A DNA stretch of 64,000 bases from CALBPI01 sp039027435 (GCA_039027435.1 JBCCKF010000006.1:186001-250000); one strand, 5' to 3'. Positions 33,712 to 43,237 are shown, counted from the first letter of the stretch. Notes: generated from the letters alone by a model not told the origin. A program made the numbers and translations.

Positions 33712-36444
33712 GTGAAGTTGAAACCGTCACGGTATGCGGCTCTGCCGCTTGTGCCGACGCTGGCGTTGATGGCGTTCTCTGCGCCGGCGCTGGCCCAAAA
33801 TAGTGATCAGGCCGAGGAAATCGAAGAGGTTGTTGTAACGGGTTCGTATATCCGTCGCACTTCCCAGTTCGATTCTCCGTCACCAATCGATTCCGTTGAT
33901 GCCGCGGCGCTCGAGGCGATCGGTGCCACCAGCGTTGCCAATGTCGTGCAGACGTTGACGATCAACACCGGTTCGCAGAACAACCCGGACGCGTTCACAC
34001 AGAACTCGACTGTAGGTACCTCGAACTTCAACCTACGTGGCTTGGGCGTTGCGTCCACACTGGTATTGTTGAACGGCAAACGCCAGGTGCTTACGGGCTT
34101 GCCGACCAACGATGGGTTGAACTTTGTCGACACCAACTCACTGGTGCCGCTGATCGCAATCGACAACATCGATATCCTGAAAGACGGCGCTGCCGCGTTG
34201 TATGGATCGGATGCGGTTGCCGGTGTGGTCAACTTCCGCACACGAAATGATTTCGAGGGCTTCGAAGTCTCGGCGGACTTCCAGTCGGTTGAAGATGAGG
34301 GCACCTCATCTGAGTACCAGCTGCAGGCCATCTTCGGAGCGCGCGGTGAGCGTAGTCACGTGATGGCAGCCTTCAGTTTCGCCGAGCGCACACCTTTGTC
34401 GACGCAAGAACGTCGCCTGAGCCGTCCGCAAGACGATTCCAGCACACTCGGTGATCCGGGTTCCTATTTCTTCCCTTCGGGACCGCTTGTTGGCCTACCG
34501 ATTATCGACCCGACCGGCTGTCAGACCTCAGCGGTAGACGGCAGTTTCATCGGCGGTATACCGGTGTTGCTAGCGCCGCCGGGCACAGTGCCTGGTCTCG
34601 ATGTTGGGCTTTGTAGCTTCGACTTCGGTGATTTCTTCACGCTGATTCCAGATGAAACGCGTTTCAACGGTTTCGCTCGTGGTTCTTACCAGCTGACCGA
34701 CAGCATTGAGTTGGTTGGTGAATTTGGCTTCGCACGAAACCGTGCGCAACGCCTGAACTCGCCGACGTTCCCGAACCTGCGGTTCCCGACGGTGCCGGGC
34801 ACACACCCGAACAACCCATTCGGCACCGACGTGAACTACTTCGGCCGTGCGAGCGGCAACGGCGGCACGGCTGCACCAACGGTCAACGAGATCGATACCT
34901 GGCGCTCGTCGATTGAGCTCAATGGAGAGCTCGACAACGGCTGGTACTGGCAGGTCGCTTACGTCGGCGCAAAAAACGAAGGCGTAAACGTGACGGCTGA
35001 TACGCTGGCGCAAGAATTTCAGGATGCGTTGAACGGCTTTGGTGGCAGTGGTTGTACAGGCCCGACCGATCCGAACGCGCAGGCAGGTGTTGGTCCTTGC
35101 CAATACTTCAACCCGTTCGCAACCAAGTTCCTCTCGCCGAACTCACAGGATGTGATCGACAGTTTCACCGCAGACCAGGTGTTGGATACGACCTCTGAGC
35201 TGAACACGATCGAAGCGGTCGTGTCCGGTGAGATTTTCGAGACCAGCGCAGGCACGGCGAGCATTGCTATCGGTGCTCAGTATCGTCAGGAAGAGCTTTC
35301 GCATGACTACAACAGCTTGGCGAACCAGGACCGTTTCGCATTCGTGATCGGCAACCCTGACTTCGACGCTGACCGCGACGTGAATGCTGCGTTCGTCGAG
35401 CTGGGTATTCCGGTCACGGATACCGTCGACGTTCAGCTTGCAGTGCGCTACGAGGACTATGGTGATGCGATCGGCAGCACGACCGATCCAAAGATCGCGG
35501 CTATTTATCGACCGACCGATACCTTTACGTTGCGCGGCTCATACTCGACATCGTTCCGTGCGCCGTCCTTGTTCCAGACCAACGGTGGCAGCACCTCGCT
35601 AAATCAGGTTGCTGATCCGCTCAATCCGGGCGGTTTGTTTTTCGCGGCAGTCCGTTCATCCGCTAACCCGGACCTGCAGCCTGAAGAGTCAGATGCGTTC
35701 AACGCCGGTATGTCGTTCGAGATCGTCGAGAACCTCGTACTCGATCTGGATTACTGGTCGTTCGACTTTACCGACGTGATCATTCAGGAGAACTTCCAGG
35801 CGGTACTGAATGCGTTCCCGAACGATCCGTCGCGCGTGCAGCGTGTGGCTGGGCCGGGCTCTCCCGTAACGCAGATCAACGTGGGCTTCGTGAATGCAAG
35901 CTCGGTTGAGACCGATGGTGTCGACTTCCGACTCAAGTACCAGTTCGAGACCGCTGCGGGCGTGTTCCAGCCTTTCATCGAAGGGACTTACATCCTGGGA
36001 TACGACCTGGACGATCCACAAGCGATGGAGGTTGATGGGGTTGGACGAAGAAACTTCACTAATTTCGGTAACCCGACGCCCGAGTTGCGGGCCAACGCTG
36101 GTATCGGCTGGATCAATGGTGCGCACTCTGCGAACATCTTCGCGCGATACATCAGCGGCTACGACGATGACCAGAACTGCGGCGATGGAAACGCATCAGT
36201 TGGCGGCGTCTGTCCTACAGGCACCGGCTTCTTCGATATCGATTCACAGCTGACGTTCGATCTTCAGTACTCGTTCGACACGGTGGTTGCATTCGACTGG
36301 GAAACCGGTCCGTTGCTGACACTGGGTGTAATCAACGCCACGGCTGAAGAGCCGCCGCAGGTGTTCACCAACGGTGGTTACGATGCGCGTGTTCACGATC
36401 CTCGTGGACGTCTCGTTTACCTGCGCTTCAAGCAGGGCTTCTAA
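33712..36444 (+). CDS. TonB-dependent receptor with cysteine-paired loops
   Basis: A 910-residue receptor. Signal peptide to about residue 29 (APALAQ), TonB box EEVVVTGSYIRR, plug with FNLRGLGVASTLVLLNGKRQ and ILKDGAAALYGSDAVAGVVNFRTR, then a large barrel ending LVYLRFKQGF. Three extracellular loops carry closely spaced cysteine pairs (GCQTS...LCSFD, GSGCTGP...PCQYF, DQNCGDG...VCPTG), probably disulfides. This type is common in marine gammaproteobacteria and Caulobacter-like species that take up oligosaccharides, peptides or other large organics. The start is GTG after GGGGGG. Promoter and terminator appear its own, so it is a separate transcription unit from the previous receptor. Confidence 0.88.
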   Translation: MKLKPSRYAALPLVPTLALMAFSAPALAQNSDQAEEIEEVVVTGSYIRRTSQFDSPSPIDSVDAAALEAIGATSVANVVQTLTINTGSQNNPDAFTQNSTVGTSNFNLRGLGVASTLVLLNGKRQVLTGLPTNDGLNFVDTNSLVPLIAIDNIDILKDGAAALYGSDAVAGVVNFRTRNDFEGFEVSADFQSVEDEGTSSEYQLQAIFGARGERSHVMAAFSFAERTPLSTQERRLSRPQDDSSTLGDPGSYFFPSGPLVGLPIIDPTGCQTSAVDGSFIGGIPVLLAPPGTVPGLDVGLCSFDFGDFFTLIPDETRFNGFARGSYQLTDSIELVGEFGFARNRAQRLNSPTFPNLRFPTVPGTHPNNPFGTDVNYFGRASGNGGTAAPTVNEIDTWRSSIELNGELDNGWYWQVAYVGAKNEGVNVTADTLAQEFQDALNGFGGSGCTGPTDPNAQAGVGPCQYFNPFATKFLSPNSQDVIDSFTADQVLDTTSELNTIEAVVSGEIFETSAGTASIAIGAQYRQEELSHDYNSLANQDRFAFVIGNPDFDADRDVNAAFVELGIPVTDTVDVQLAVRYEDYGDAIGSTTDPKIAAIYRPTDTFTLRGSYSTSFRAPSLFQTNGGSTSLNQVADPLNPGGLFFAAVRSSANPDLQPEESDAFNAGMSFEIVENLVLDLDYWSFDFTDVIIQENFQAVLNAFPNDPSRVQRVAGPGSPVTQINVGFVNASSVETDGVDFRLKYQFETAAGVFQPFIEGTYILGYDLDDPQAMEVDGVGRRNFTNFGNPTPELRANAGIGWINGAHSANIFARYISGYDDDQNCGDGNASVGGVCPTGTGFFDIDSQLTFDLQYSFDTVVAFDWETGPLLTLGVINATAEEPPQVFTNGGYDARVHDPRGRLVYLRFKQGF

Positions 36445-36468
36445 GCGAGCGTGTTCAAGCCTGAACCG

Positions 36469-36502
36469 AAAGGCCGTCGACGTCAGTCGGCGGCCTTTTT
36501 TT
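36469..36502 (+). terminator. Intrinsic terminator after the second receptor
   Basis: AAAGGCCGTCGAC (36469-36481) pairs with GTCGGCGGCCTTT (36486-36498; one G-U) around the loop GTCA, and the T run continues to 36502. It lies 25 bp after the stop codon. Confidence 0.92.
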
Positions 36503-36563
36503 GTGCTTGGGCGGGGGGCGGTATTGGCCTAAACTTGGGCGCCCCTGAAATGTGACCCTGTAA

Positions 36564-37382
36564 ATGTTCACTTATCTGGATCCCGCTGTCCGTCAGCGGT
36601 TGGTCAATGAAAACAAGCTGCGTCGCATCAATCGAACGGGAGAGCGCCTCCCGATCGATCAGACACCCACGCCCGGCCAGTTGTCGATCAACCTGCTGGG
36701 TCCGATTCCACTGCCCGTGTCACGCAATGCATGGCACCACACCTTTCAGTGGTATGCGGCCGTGCGAAATACCGAGCTTGCAAAAGTTGAAGCGTTGGCA
36801 GCGTCATTGACGGCGGAAGGCGGGCAACGGCTGTTCGCAGAACTGGCAACGTCTATGGCGGTGAATAGCGTGCTAATCGATGGTGATCTCGACGCTGATC
36901 GACCACCACTGGTTCGTGTGCATTCCAGTTGCCTGACCGGTGATGTATTTGGCTCCGAGCGTTGCGAGTGCGGTCCGCAGCTGGAGAGCGCGATGCGGCA
37001 AATCGCATCGCATGATGGCCCCGGGTTGATCGTCTACATGGCAGGTCATGAAGGTCGTGGTATTGGTCTTTGGGCGAAGGCCGCAACCTATCTGCTCCAG
37101 GATGCGGGAGAAGATACTTACCAGGCAAATCGCAGCCTCGGTCTCCCCGATGATTCCCGTGACTTCAGTGAAGCGGCCGCATTGCTGTTGCATTTTATCG
37201 GCAATAAACCGATGAAATTGTTGACCAATAACCCGAAGAAGGTCGCGGATCTGGCCGCAGCCGGTCTCACCCACGTGACACCAGTCAAACATCTGATTGG
37301 TGTCTCAGACTGGAATCGCCGATATCTGGAGGCGAAGGCAGAGAAGGGCCATCGAATCGACGTCGACGAACTGGAAGGCTAG
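36564..37382 (+). CDS. ribA: GTP cyclohydrolase II
   Basis: A 272-residue enzyme that opens GTP to start riboflavin synthesis. The zinc cysteines are C123, C134 and C136 in SSCLTGDVFGSERCECG (C-X10-C-X-C, as in E. coli RibA). The catalytic region has AGHEGRGIGL, ANRSLGLPDDSRDFSEAA and KLLTNNPKKVADL. Compared with E. coli RibA there are about 70 extra N-terminal residues, without the DHBP synthase domain found in RibBA fusions. No other rib gene is nearby and no FMN riboswitch is visible in the 60 bp after the previous terminator, so it may be a second, specialised copy. Confidence 0.92.
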   Translation: MFTYLDPAVRQRLVNENKLRRINRTGERLPIDQTPTPGQLSINLLGPIPLPVSRNAWHHTFQWYAAVRNTELAKVEALAASLTAEGGQRLFAELATSMAVNSVLIDGDLDADRPPLVRVHSSCLTGDVFGSERCECGPQLESAMRQIASHDGPGLIVYMAGHEGRGIGLWAKAATYLLQDAGEDTYQANRSLGLPDDSRDFSEAAALLLHFIGNKPMKLLTNNPKKVADLAAAGLTHVTPVKHLIGVSDWNRRYLEAKAEKGHRIDVDELEG

Positions 37383-37448
37383 TTTAAGGCTGGCTTGAAA
37401 CGACGTTCCGGACTATCGTTGTGCCGGTGGAACATTTGGGGGGAATCC

Positions 37449-38078
37449 ATGCGCTTTTTTGATTGTCAGCCGGCACCGAGTCCGCGCCGCGTTCGTATCT
37501 TTATCGCGGAGAAGGGCGCCGACATCCCGGTGCAGCAGGTGGATCTCGGTAGTGGGGAGCATCTTGGTGAGGCGTTTCGCAAAATTAATCCGGATTGCAC
37601 AGTACCGGTGCTTGAACTTGATAACGGCACCGCATTAACCGAGACCATTGCCATTTGTGATTATCTGGAGTCGCAGTTTCCTGAGCCACCGCTGCTGGGG
37701 GACTCGCCGGAGACGCGAGCGCAGATTTTGCAATGGAATGCGAAAATCGAATCACAGGGTTTGGCGGCAGTAGCCGAGTCCTTCCGCAATCATGCTAAAG
37801 GGTTCCGAGGTCGATCGCTAACCGGACCAGAAGGGTTCGAGCAGATTCCCGAGCTCGTGCCGCGTGGGCGTCGGCGTGTGGAAGTGTTTATGGCGAAGCT
37901 TGACGCGCATCTGCAGGATCGACCGTTTATCTGTGGTGACACGTTCTCAATGGCGGATATCACGGCATTGGTCACCATCGATATGTCGGCGTGGATCAAA
38001 CTCCCGATTCCTGAGTCCAAGCCCACACTGCGTGCCTGGCATGAACGCGTTTCGTCACGACCGAGCGCGCGTGTCTGA
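37449..38078 (+). CDS. Glutathione S-transferase
   Basis: A 209-residue GST: thioredoxin domain MRFFDCQPAPSPRRVRIFIAEKG, then KINPDCTVPVLELDNGTALTETIAICDYLE (cis-Pro TVPVL and glutathione loop), and a helical domain with FICGDTFSMADITALVTID. APSPRR places a serine where the thiol is activated, as in beta/nu-like bacterial GSTs. A strong GGGGGGA sits just before the ATG at 37449; an upstream in-frame codon at 37395 is not needed. The stop overlaps the proposed GTG start of the ctlX-like gene by 8 bp. Confidence 0.9.
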   Translation: MRFFDCQPAPSPRRVRIFIAEKGADIPVQQVDLGSGEHLGEAFRKINPDCTVPVLELDNGTALTETIAICDYLESQFPEPPLLGDSPETRAQILQWNAKIESQGLAAVAESFRNHAKGFRGRSLTGPEGFEQIPELVPRGRRRVEVFMAKLDAHLQDRPFICGDTFSMADITALVTIDMSAWIKLPIPESKPTLRAWHERVSSRPSARV

Positions 38079-39009
38079 AACACGGGAGCAACAGACAACG
38101 GACACCGTGTTCATGGTCAGGCCATGCCGGTTCCAGTCAAATCCGTTGACCGCGGCGAGCAATGCGTTTCAGGCGCAAGCTCCGGCCGATGATCTTGAGT
38201 TGTCCAATGCGATTGCACGCTCACAGTTTGATCGGTTGGTAGTCGCGCTTCGCGATGTGGGCGTCAATTGCCTTGTGTTCGAAGACACGCCAGAGCCGCA
38301 CACGCCGGACGCGATTTTCCCGAACAACTGGGTCAGTACGCACGCTGACGGACGCGTAGCACTGTATCCGATGGAGGCCATGAATCGTCGACCCGAGCGG
38401 CGCGAAGACCTTATTGAGGCATTGCAGCGCATCGGTTACCAGGTGTCGAAGACACTCGATTTTTCCGCGGCCGAAACGGCGTCTCGTTATCTCGAGGGCA
38501 CCGGCAGTCTTGTTTTCGATCGTACTCAAGGTATTGCATTCGCCTGCGAGTCGTCGCGAACCCACGCAGAGCTCGCCGCTGAGGTGTGTGAAGCCCTTGG
38601 ATATCGCTTGGTGTTGTTTCGAGCGTCTGACCGTGCGGGCCGTGCGGTCTATCACACCAATGTGATGATGTTCGTCGGTATCAGCGTGGCGTTAGTCTGC
38701 ACTGAATCGATCCATCCCGAATATCGGTCGGAAGTACTTCGTGAGATCGAATTCGGTGGGCGCGAGATAGTCGAGATCGGGTTTGATGAACTCGAGGGGT
38801 TCGCAGGCAACATGCTCGAACTAGAGGGCAACGATGGTGCGGTAATTGCCATGTCCCAGAACGCCTTTGATAGTTTGGACGTCACGGCGCGGGCGACGCT
38901 GGCTCGTCACGCGCGACTGGTGGCCTCGGATATCAGTCACATCGAGGCTCAGTCCGGCGGTAGCGTGCGCTGCATGCTGGCCGAGGTGCACTTGCCGAGA
39001 GCTCCCTGA
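38071..39009 (+). CDS. ctlX: CtlX-like citrulline/arginine hydrolase (amidinotransferase fold)
   Basis: A 312-residue protein of the pentein (guanidino-group modifying) superfamily. TVFMVRPCRFQSNPLTAASNAFQ at the N-terminus and EDTPEPHTPDAIFPNNWVSTHADGRVALYPM are the CtlX signature. The catalytic histidine is in VYHTNVMM near residue 194 and the catalytic cysteine in GGSVRCML near 301. CtlX is proposed to hydrolyse citrulline to ornithine; arginine deiminase activity is the alternative. The GTG at 38071 overlaps the GST stop, and other possible starts are 38107 and 38113. The DDAH-like gene follows 61 bp later. Confidence 0.85.
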   Translation: MSETREQQTTDTVFMVRPCRFQSNPLTAASNAFQAQAPADDLELSNAIARSQFDRLVVALRDVGVNCLVFEDTPEPHTPDAIFPNNWVSTHADGRVALYPMEAMNRRPERREDLIEALQRIGYQVSKTLDFSAAETASRYLEGTGSLVFDRTQGIAFACESSRTHAELAAEVCEALGYRLVLFRASDRAGRAVYHTNVMMFVGISVALVCTESIHPEYRSEVLREIEFGGREIVEIGFDELEGFAGNMLELEGNDGAVIAMSQNAFDSLDVTARATLARHARLVASDISHIEAQSGGSVRCMLAEVHLPRAP

Positions 39010-39070
39010 TTCGCGCTGCGGGAACCGCTACACTACGCAACCTCACCAATACTATTCAGAGCTTATTCTC

Positions 39071-39901
39071 ATGAGTGATAGGGATCGAATCCTGATGTGC
39101 CCGCCGGACTTTTTTACGGTGGATAACGCGATCAACCCCTGGATGGCCGGCAACGAAGGTCGGCTGGACCGCGATAAAGCGCAACAGCAATGGGATGCCT
39201 TGGTGGCCGCCATTGGTGGCTATGCGGATGTGGTGACGATCGATCCGCAGCCGGACTTGCCGGATATGGTGTTCACTGCGAACGCAGGCGCTGTATACGG
39301 GGACAAGGCGATTGCGAGTCACTTCGTTCCACATGAGCGTCGCCCCGAGGAGCAACACTTCAAACGTTGGTTCCGTGAGAACGGATTCGAATTACTCGAT
39401 CTTGACGAGAAACTCGGCTTCGAGGGGGCAGGCGATTGTTTGATCGACCGCGGTGGACCCTGGCTCTGGACGGGCTACGGTTTTCGCACAGAGATCGAAG
39501 CGCACCCGGCAATTGCAGATTTCTTCGGCCGTGAGCTCGTCTCGATACGGCTCACTGATCCACGTTTCTATCATATCGATACCTGTTTCTGTCCCTTGAC
39601 CGATGGGTATCTGATGTATCACCCACCGGCGTTTGATTACGAGTCGCGACTGGCGATCGAGTCACGGGTGCCACCGCACAAGCGTTTGATCGTCGATACG
39701 ATGGACGCTGGCAACTTCGCCTGTAATGCGGTGAATGTTGGTAACCAGGTGTTCGTTCATAAGGCATCCGCGCCACTGAAAGCGCAACTCATGTTGGCTG
39801 GTTTTTCGGTTAACGAGGTCGATCTCTCCGAGTTCCTGAAGTCCGGAGGGTCGGCAAAGTGTCTAACCCTGAAGTTGACTGAACCGGTAACACATCTGTG
39901 A
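39071..39901 (+). CDS. DDAH-like amidinohydrolase
   Basis: A 276-residue pentein-fold hydrolase close to dimethylargininase/arginine deiminase-like proteins. CPPDFFTVDNAINPWM near the N-terminus, PDMVFTANAGAVYGDKAI, FEGAGDCLID, the catalytic histidine in FYHIDTCFC near residue 167 and the catalytic cysteine in GGSAKCLTLKL near 264. The family cleaves guanidino compounds such as methylarginines to citrulline, which the neighbouring CtlX-like enzyme could use. The stop overlaps the GTG of the M61 peptidase gene (GTGA). Confidence 0.85.
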   Translation: MSDRDRILMCPPDFFTVDNAINPWMAGNEGRLDRDKAQQQWDALVAAIGGYADVVTIDPQPDLPDMVFTANAGAVYGDKAIASHFVPHERRPEEQHFKRWFRENGFELLDLDEKLGFEGAGDCLIDRGGPWLWTGYGFRTEIEAHPAIADFFGRELVSIRLTDPRFYHIDTCFCPLTDGYLMYHPPAFDYESRLAIESRVPPHKRLIVDTMDAGNFACNAVNVGNQVFVHKASAPLKAQLMLAGFSVNEVDLSEFLKSGGSAKCLTLKLTEPVTHL

Positions 39902-41694
39902 CTGCGATTCGTTACGAGGTTGGTGCTCCGAATCCGTCGAGCCACGAGTTCGAAGTACGTATACAGATCGATCAAACGCTGATCGATGGTGATTTGATCC
40001 TGAGGCTGCCGGCCTGGATTCCGGGCAGCTACATGGTTCGCGATTACGCGCGTCATGTCATCGACTTCGCAGCGAGTGCCGACGGACAGTCGCTCTCGGT
40101 GGAGCGTCTGGACAAGTCCAGCTGGCGCATCTCCAAACCGAACGCTAGCGTCAGCATTTCGTTGACCGTTTACGCCTGGGACCTGTCGGTCCGAGGTGCG
40201 CATCTGGATCAGCATCATGCCTACTTCAACACTGCCTGTTTGTGCCCGGAAGTGGTAGGGCACGTGGGTCCTGTTGAAATGACCATTTCGCCGATACCGG
40301 CCCTGCCGGAGCGCGTTTGGGTTGCGACGGCGATGAGGGCGGTCGATACCGACGAGCGTGGCTTTGGTCGTTACCAATGCGCTGATTATGACGAGCTCCT
40401 CGATCACCCCGTTGAGGTCGCCGATCAGGTTGCGGTGCCCCTGGAGGTTGCCGGTGTACCGCACCGATTGATCATTCGAGGAGAACTCGATTTCGATCAG
40501 GCGCGCCTCGCGGCTGACTGCAAGCGTATCTTCGAAGTACACCATCGATTGATGGGTACTCCCGAGGATCTCGACCGTTACGATGTGCTGGCCTTTGCGG
40601 AGATCGACACTTATGGCGGCCTTGAGCATCGCTGGTCGACCAGTCTGGCGATCAGTGTCGGCGATCTTCCACAGTCCGGTCCGACACACAACGCGGAGAA
40701 CTACAGAAAGCTGTTGGGACTGATCAGTCATGAGTATTTTCACCTGTGGAACGTGCGCCGTTTGAAGCCGGCCGCGTTTGAACCGCTCGATCTCAGCGGT
40801 GAGGTGCACACACGACTGCTCTGGGTGTTCGAGGGCATCACCAGCTACTTTGATGATCTTGCGTTGGTTCGGAGTGGCGTGATTTCCACCGGCGAATACC
40901 TCACGCTGCTCGCGCGTAACCTGACTCGGGTGCAGCGCACGCCCGGCCGCCACCGACAGTCACTCGCTGACTCGAGCTTCGATGCGTGGACGCGCTTTTA
41001 CAAACAGGACGAGAACGCGCCGAATGCGATCATCAGTTACTACGCAAAGGGTGCAGTCGTTGCTTTGGCGCTCGATCTCAAACTGCGCGCAGAGACCACC
41101 ACAAATCTCGACGAGGTGATGCGTGTTTGTTGGCAGCGGTTCTATGTCGATGGCGCAGGGATGCCCGAGACGGGACTGGAAACGGCGGTTAACGAGCTTG
41201 GCGGCGTTGACTTCACGCCGTGGTTTGATGGGGTCATCCGGGGCACGGACGATCCTGACGTCGCATCGCTGTTGCAGGCCGTGGGTGTGCAGATGAGCGT
41301 GAGAGCACGCACCGGATCGGGCGATCGCGGTGGTGTGAGCAACGCCAATGCGGTCAGTGCTTACGCGGGTATGACACTGGCATCCGGAACCACTCGAGTT
41401 GCCAATATCATCAAGGGTAGCCCTGCTCAGATTGCGGGCCTGTCAGCCGGGGATGAGATCGTGGCCGTAGACGGGTTAAAAGCAACGGGATCAGCGGTCG
41501 AAAAACGCATCAATTGCTCGACCCCGGGAACATCGATCGCAATGCATGTATTCCGTCGTTCGCGATTGTTAACACTGACGATCGTGCTCGAGCAGCCACC
41601 GGCAGATACGGTTGCGCTTACCGCGGAGGGCGATGCTCCCGAGAGCGTTATGCAACGCCGGTCGCAGTGGCTCTGGGAGCCGGGCGACGCTTGA
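39898..41694 (+). CDS. M61-family metallopeptidase with PDZ domain
   Basis: A 598-residue glycyl aminopeptidase-like protein. The N-terminal beta domain contains LRLPAWIPGSYMVRDYARHV (family hallmark), the zinc site is ISHEYFHLWNVRRLKP near residue 278, with FEGITSYFDDL supplying the third ligand, and a PDZ domain lies at about 500-570 (NIIKGSPAQIAGLSAGDEIVAVDG). There is no signal peptide, so it is likely cytoplasmic. The GTG start overlaps the DDAH-like stop by 4 bp. The 3' end runs 47 bp into the convergent msrQ gene. Confidence 0.9.
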   Translation: MTAIRYEVGAPNPSSHEFEVRIQIDQTLIDGDLILRLPAWIPGSYMVRDYARHVIDFAASADGQSLSVERLDKSSWRISKPNASVSISLTVYAWDLSVRGAHLDQHHAYFNTACLCPEVVGHVGPVEMTISPIPALPERVWVATAMRAVDTDERGFGRYQCADYDELLDHPVEVADQVAVPLEVAGVPHRLIIRGELDFDQARLAADCKRIFEVHHRLMGTPEDLDRYDVLAFAEIDTYGGLEHRWSTSLAISVGDLPQSGPTHNAENYRKLLGLISHEYFHLWNVRRLKPAAFEPLDLSGEVHTRLLWVFEGITSYFDDLALVRSGVISTGEYLTLLARNLTRVQRTPGRHRQSLADSSFDAWTRFYKQDENAPNAIISYYAKGAVVALALDLKLRAETTTNLDEVMRVCWQRFYVDGAGMPETGLETAVNELGGVDFTPWFDGVIRGTDDPDVASLLQAVGVQMSVRARTGSGDRGGVSNANAVSAYAGMTLASGTTRVANIIKGSPAQIAGLSAGDEIVAVDGLKATGSAVEKRINCSTPGTSIAMHVFRRSRLLTLTIVLEQPPADTVALTAEGDAPESVMQRRSQWLWEPGDA

Positions 41695-42283
41695 GCTTCC
41701 AGGCGATCCTAAGGCTCAACAATGCGGCGAGGATGGCTGCGTAAATCAGCGGTTCAGTGATGTCTTTCTTCACCTGCCACCAGAAATGCCAGACGCCCAG
41801 AATCCCGGCGGCATACGTGCCGTAGTGGAGTTTCTGCCACTTACGTCCGAGGCGTCGACGCGCTGAAGCCGTAGATGTGAGTGTCATCGCAGTCAGAATC
41901 AAGACTGCGGCAAATCCGACAGTGATATAGGGCCGTTTGACGATGTCCTCGAGTATGGGCCCCAGCGCAAGCCCCTGGTCGAGTACGAGGTAAACGGTAA
42001 AGTGCAGACCGACGTAGAAAGCGCCGAACAGACCCACCATTCGTCGAAAGCGTGCGATCCAGCCAATACCGGTCAGCTTCCGAAGTGGTGTTACAGCAAG
42101 GCCCAGAAGCAAGAATCTGAGCCCCCAGATCCCAAAGAACTCAAGTAATGCTTCTGCCGGATTAGCGCCGAGCGACTGACCAGCAACGCCGCAGGCGCCC
42201 GCTATCGCCAGCGCCAACGGCACAAGGCAGGCGAGGAATACTACGGGCTTCAGGATGAAGCGAACTTGCTGGAGGGTGTTCAT
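41648..42283 (-). CDS. msrQ: MsrQ heme membrane subunit
   Basis: A 211-residue membrane b-type cytochrome that passes electrons from the quinone pool or flavin reductase to MsrP. Six helices are expected: LRFLLLGLAVTPLRKLTG, GAFYVGLHFTVYLVLDQG and LHYGTYAAGILGVWHFWWQVK carry the conserved histidines for heme. It starts 6 bp after the msrP stop, so they are co-transcribed. Its last 47 bp are antisense to the end of the M61 peptidase gene. Confidence 0.93.
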   Translation of the reverse strand: MNTLQQVRFILKPVVFLACLVPLALAIAGACGVAGQSLGANPAEALLEFFGIWGLRFLLLGLAVTPLRKLTGIGWIARFRRMVGLFGAFYVGLHFTVYLVLDQGLALGPILEDIVKRPYITVGFAAVLILTAMTLTSTASARRRLGRKWQKLHYGTYAAGILGVWHFWWQVKKDITEPLIYAAILAALLSLRIAWKLKRRPAPRATATGVA

Positions 42284-42289
42284 TTCGCT

Positions 42290-43237
42290 CTAGAAATTTC
42301 GTCGGAGATCGATGCCGTCGTAGAGGCTCGCCACCTGTTCGGCGTAGCCATTGAACATCAAGGTCTCTTGCTTCGGTGCGAACAGACCCGCGCCAATCCG
42401 GCGCTCGCGTGCCTGACTCCAGCGCGGGTGATCGACCTTCGGGTTCACATTGGCATAAAACCCATACTCACGCGGATTCGCCAAATTCCAGCTTGTGTCG
42501 GGTTGCTCTTCCGTGAACCGAATGCCGACGATCGACTTGATACTCTTGAAGCCATACTTCCACGGCACGATCAGCCGCATCGGCGCACCGTTCTGGTTGG
42601 GAAGGACTTTGCCGTAGACCCCGACGGCCATGATTGTAAGCGGATGCGTCGCCTCGGCGATGGTCAGACCCTCACGATAGGGCCAGTCAAGAACGCGGGA
42701 GCGTTGGGCAGGCAACATCTCGCGATCGACGATGGTCTCGAATGCCACGTACTTCGCTCGTGATGTCGGCTTGAAGGATTTGATGATGTCTCCGAGCGGG
42801 ATACCTACCCAGGGAATCACCATCGACCACGCCTCCACGCAGCGGAATCGGTAGATACGCTCCTCGAGCGTAAAGGGCTTATAGAAGTCCTCGAGCTCGA
42901 AGGTGCCGGTAACCTCCGCTTCTCCGCTCACAGTGAAAGACCAAGGTCGGGTCTTCAGCTGCTTTGCGTTGCGAACCGGGTCGGATTTGCCGAGGCCCAG
43001 CTCGTAGAAGTTGTTGTACGTGGTCACGTCCTCGTAGCTGTTGGGGTCCTCGTCGGTCGAGAGCGGACTCTTGACGATCCCCTCAAGATCACCCGACCGC
43101 GGCAAGTCTGCCGCACGCAGGCTCGTCGGCAACAGCGCCGCACTGGTCAGCGCGGCAACGACATCGCGACGCGAGAGATAAGTCGACTCACTCGTGATTT
43201 CGCTGGGCTTTATTGGGTCTGGTCGGCGGATCAGCAT
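42290..43237 (-). CDS. msrP: MsrP periplasmic methionine sulfoxide reductase
   Basis: A 315-residue molybdopterin enzyme of the sulfite-oxidase fold that repairs oxidised methionines in periplasmic proteins. The N-terminus has a twin-arginine signal (SRRDVVAALTSAALLP). The molybdenum cysteine is in RFRCVEAWSMVIPWVG. KYGFKSIKSIVGIRFTEEQP and NPREYGFYANVNP are typical of the family. It works with the adjacent MsrQ. Confidence 0.95.
   Translation of the reverse strand: MLIRRPDPIKPSEITSESTYLSRRDVVAALTSAALLPTSLRAADLPRSGDLEGIVKSPLSTDEDPNSYEDVTTYNNFYELGLGKSDPVRNAKQLKTRPWSFTVSGEAEVTGTFELEDFYKPFTLEERIYRFRCVEAWSMVIPWVGIPLGDIIKSFKPTSRAKYVAFETIVDREMLPAQRSRVLDWPYREGLTIAEATHPLTIMAVGVYGKVLPNQNGAPMRLIVPWKYGFKSIKSIVGIRFTEEQPDTSWNLANPREYGFYANVNPKVDHPRWSQARERRIGAGLFAPKQETLMFNGYAEQVASLYDGIDLRRNF

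Noticed and set aside
36503..36563. FMN riboswitch before ribA
   Set aside because: Only 60 bp are available after the terminator and no RFN element segments are seen.
39757..40953. 398-codon open frame antisense to the M61 peptidase and DDAH-like gene
   Set aside because: The opposite strand has zinc-peptidase and pentein motifs; this frame is the usual antisense shadow of GC-rich genes.
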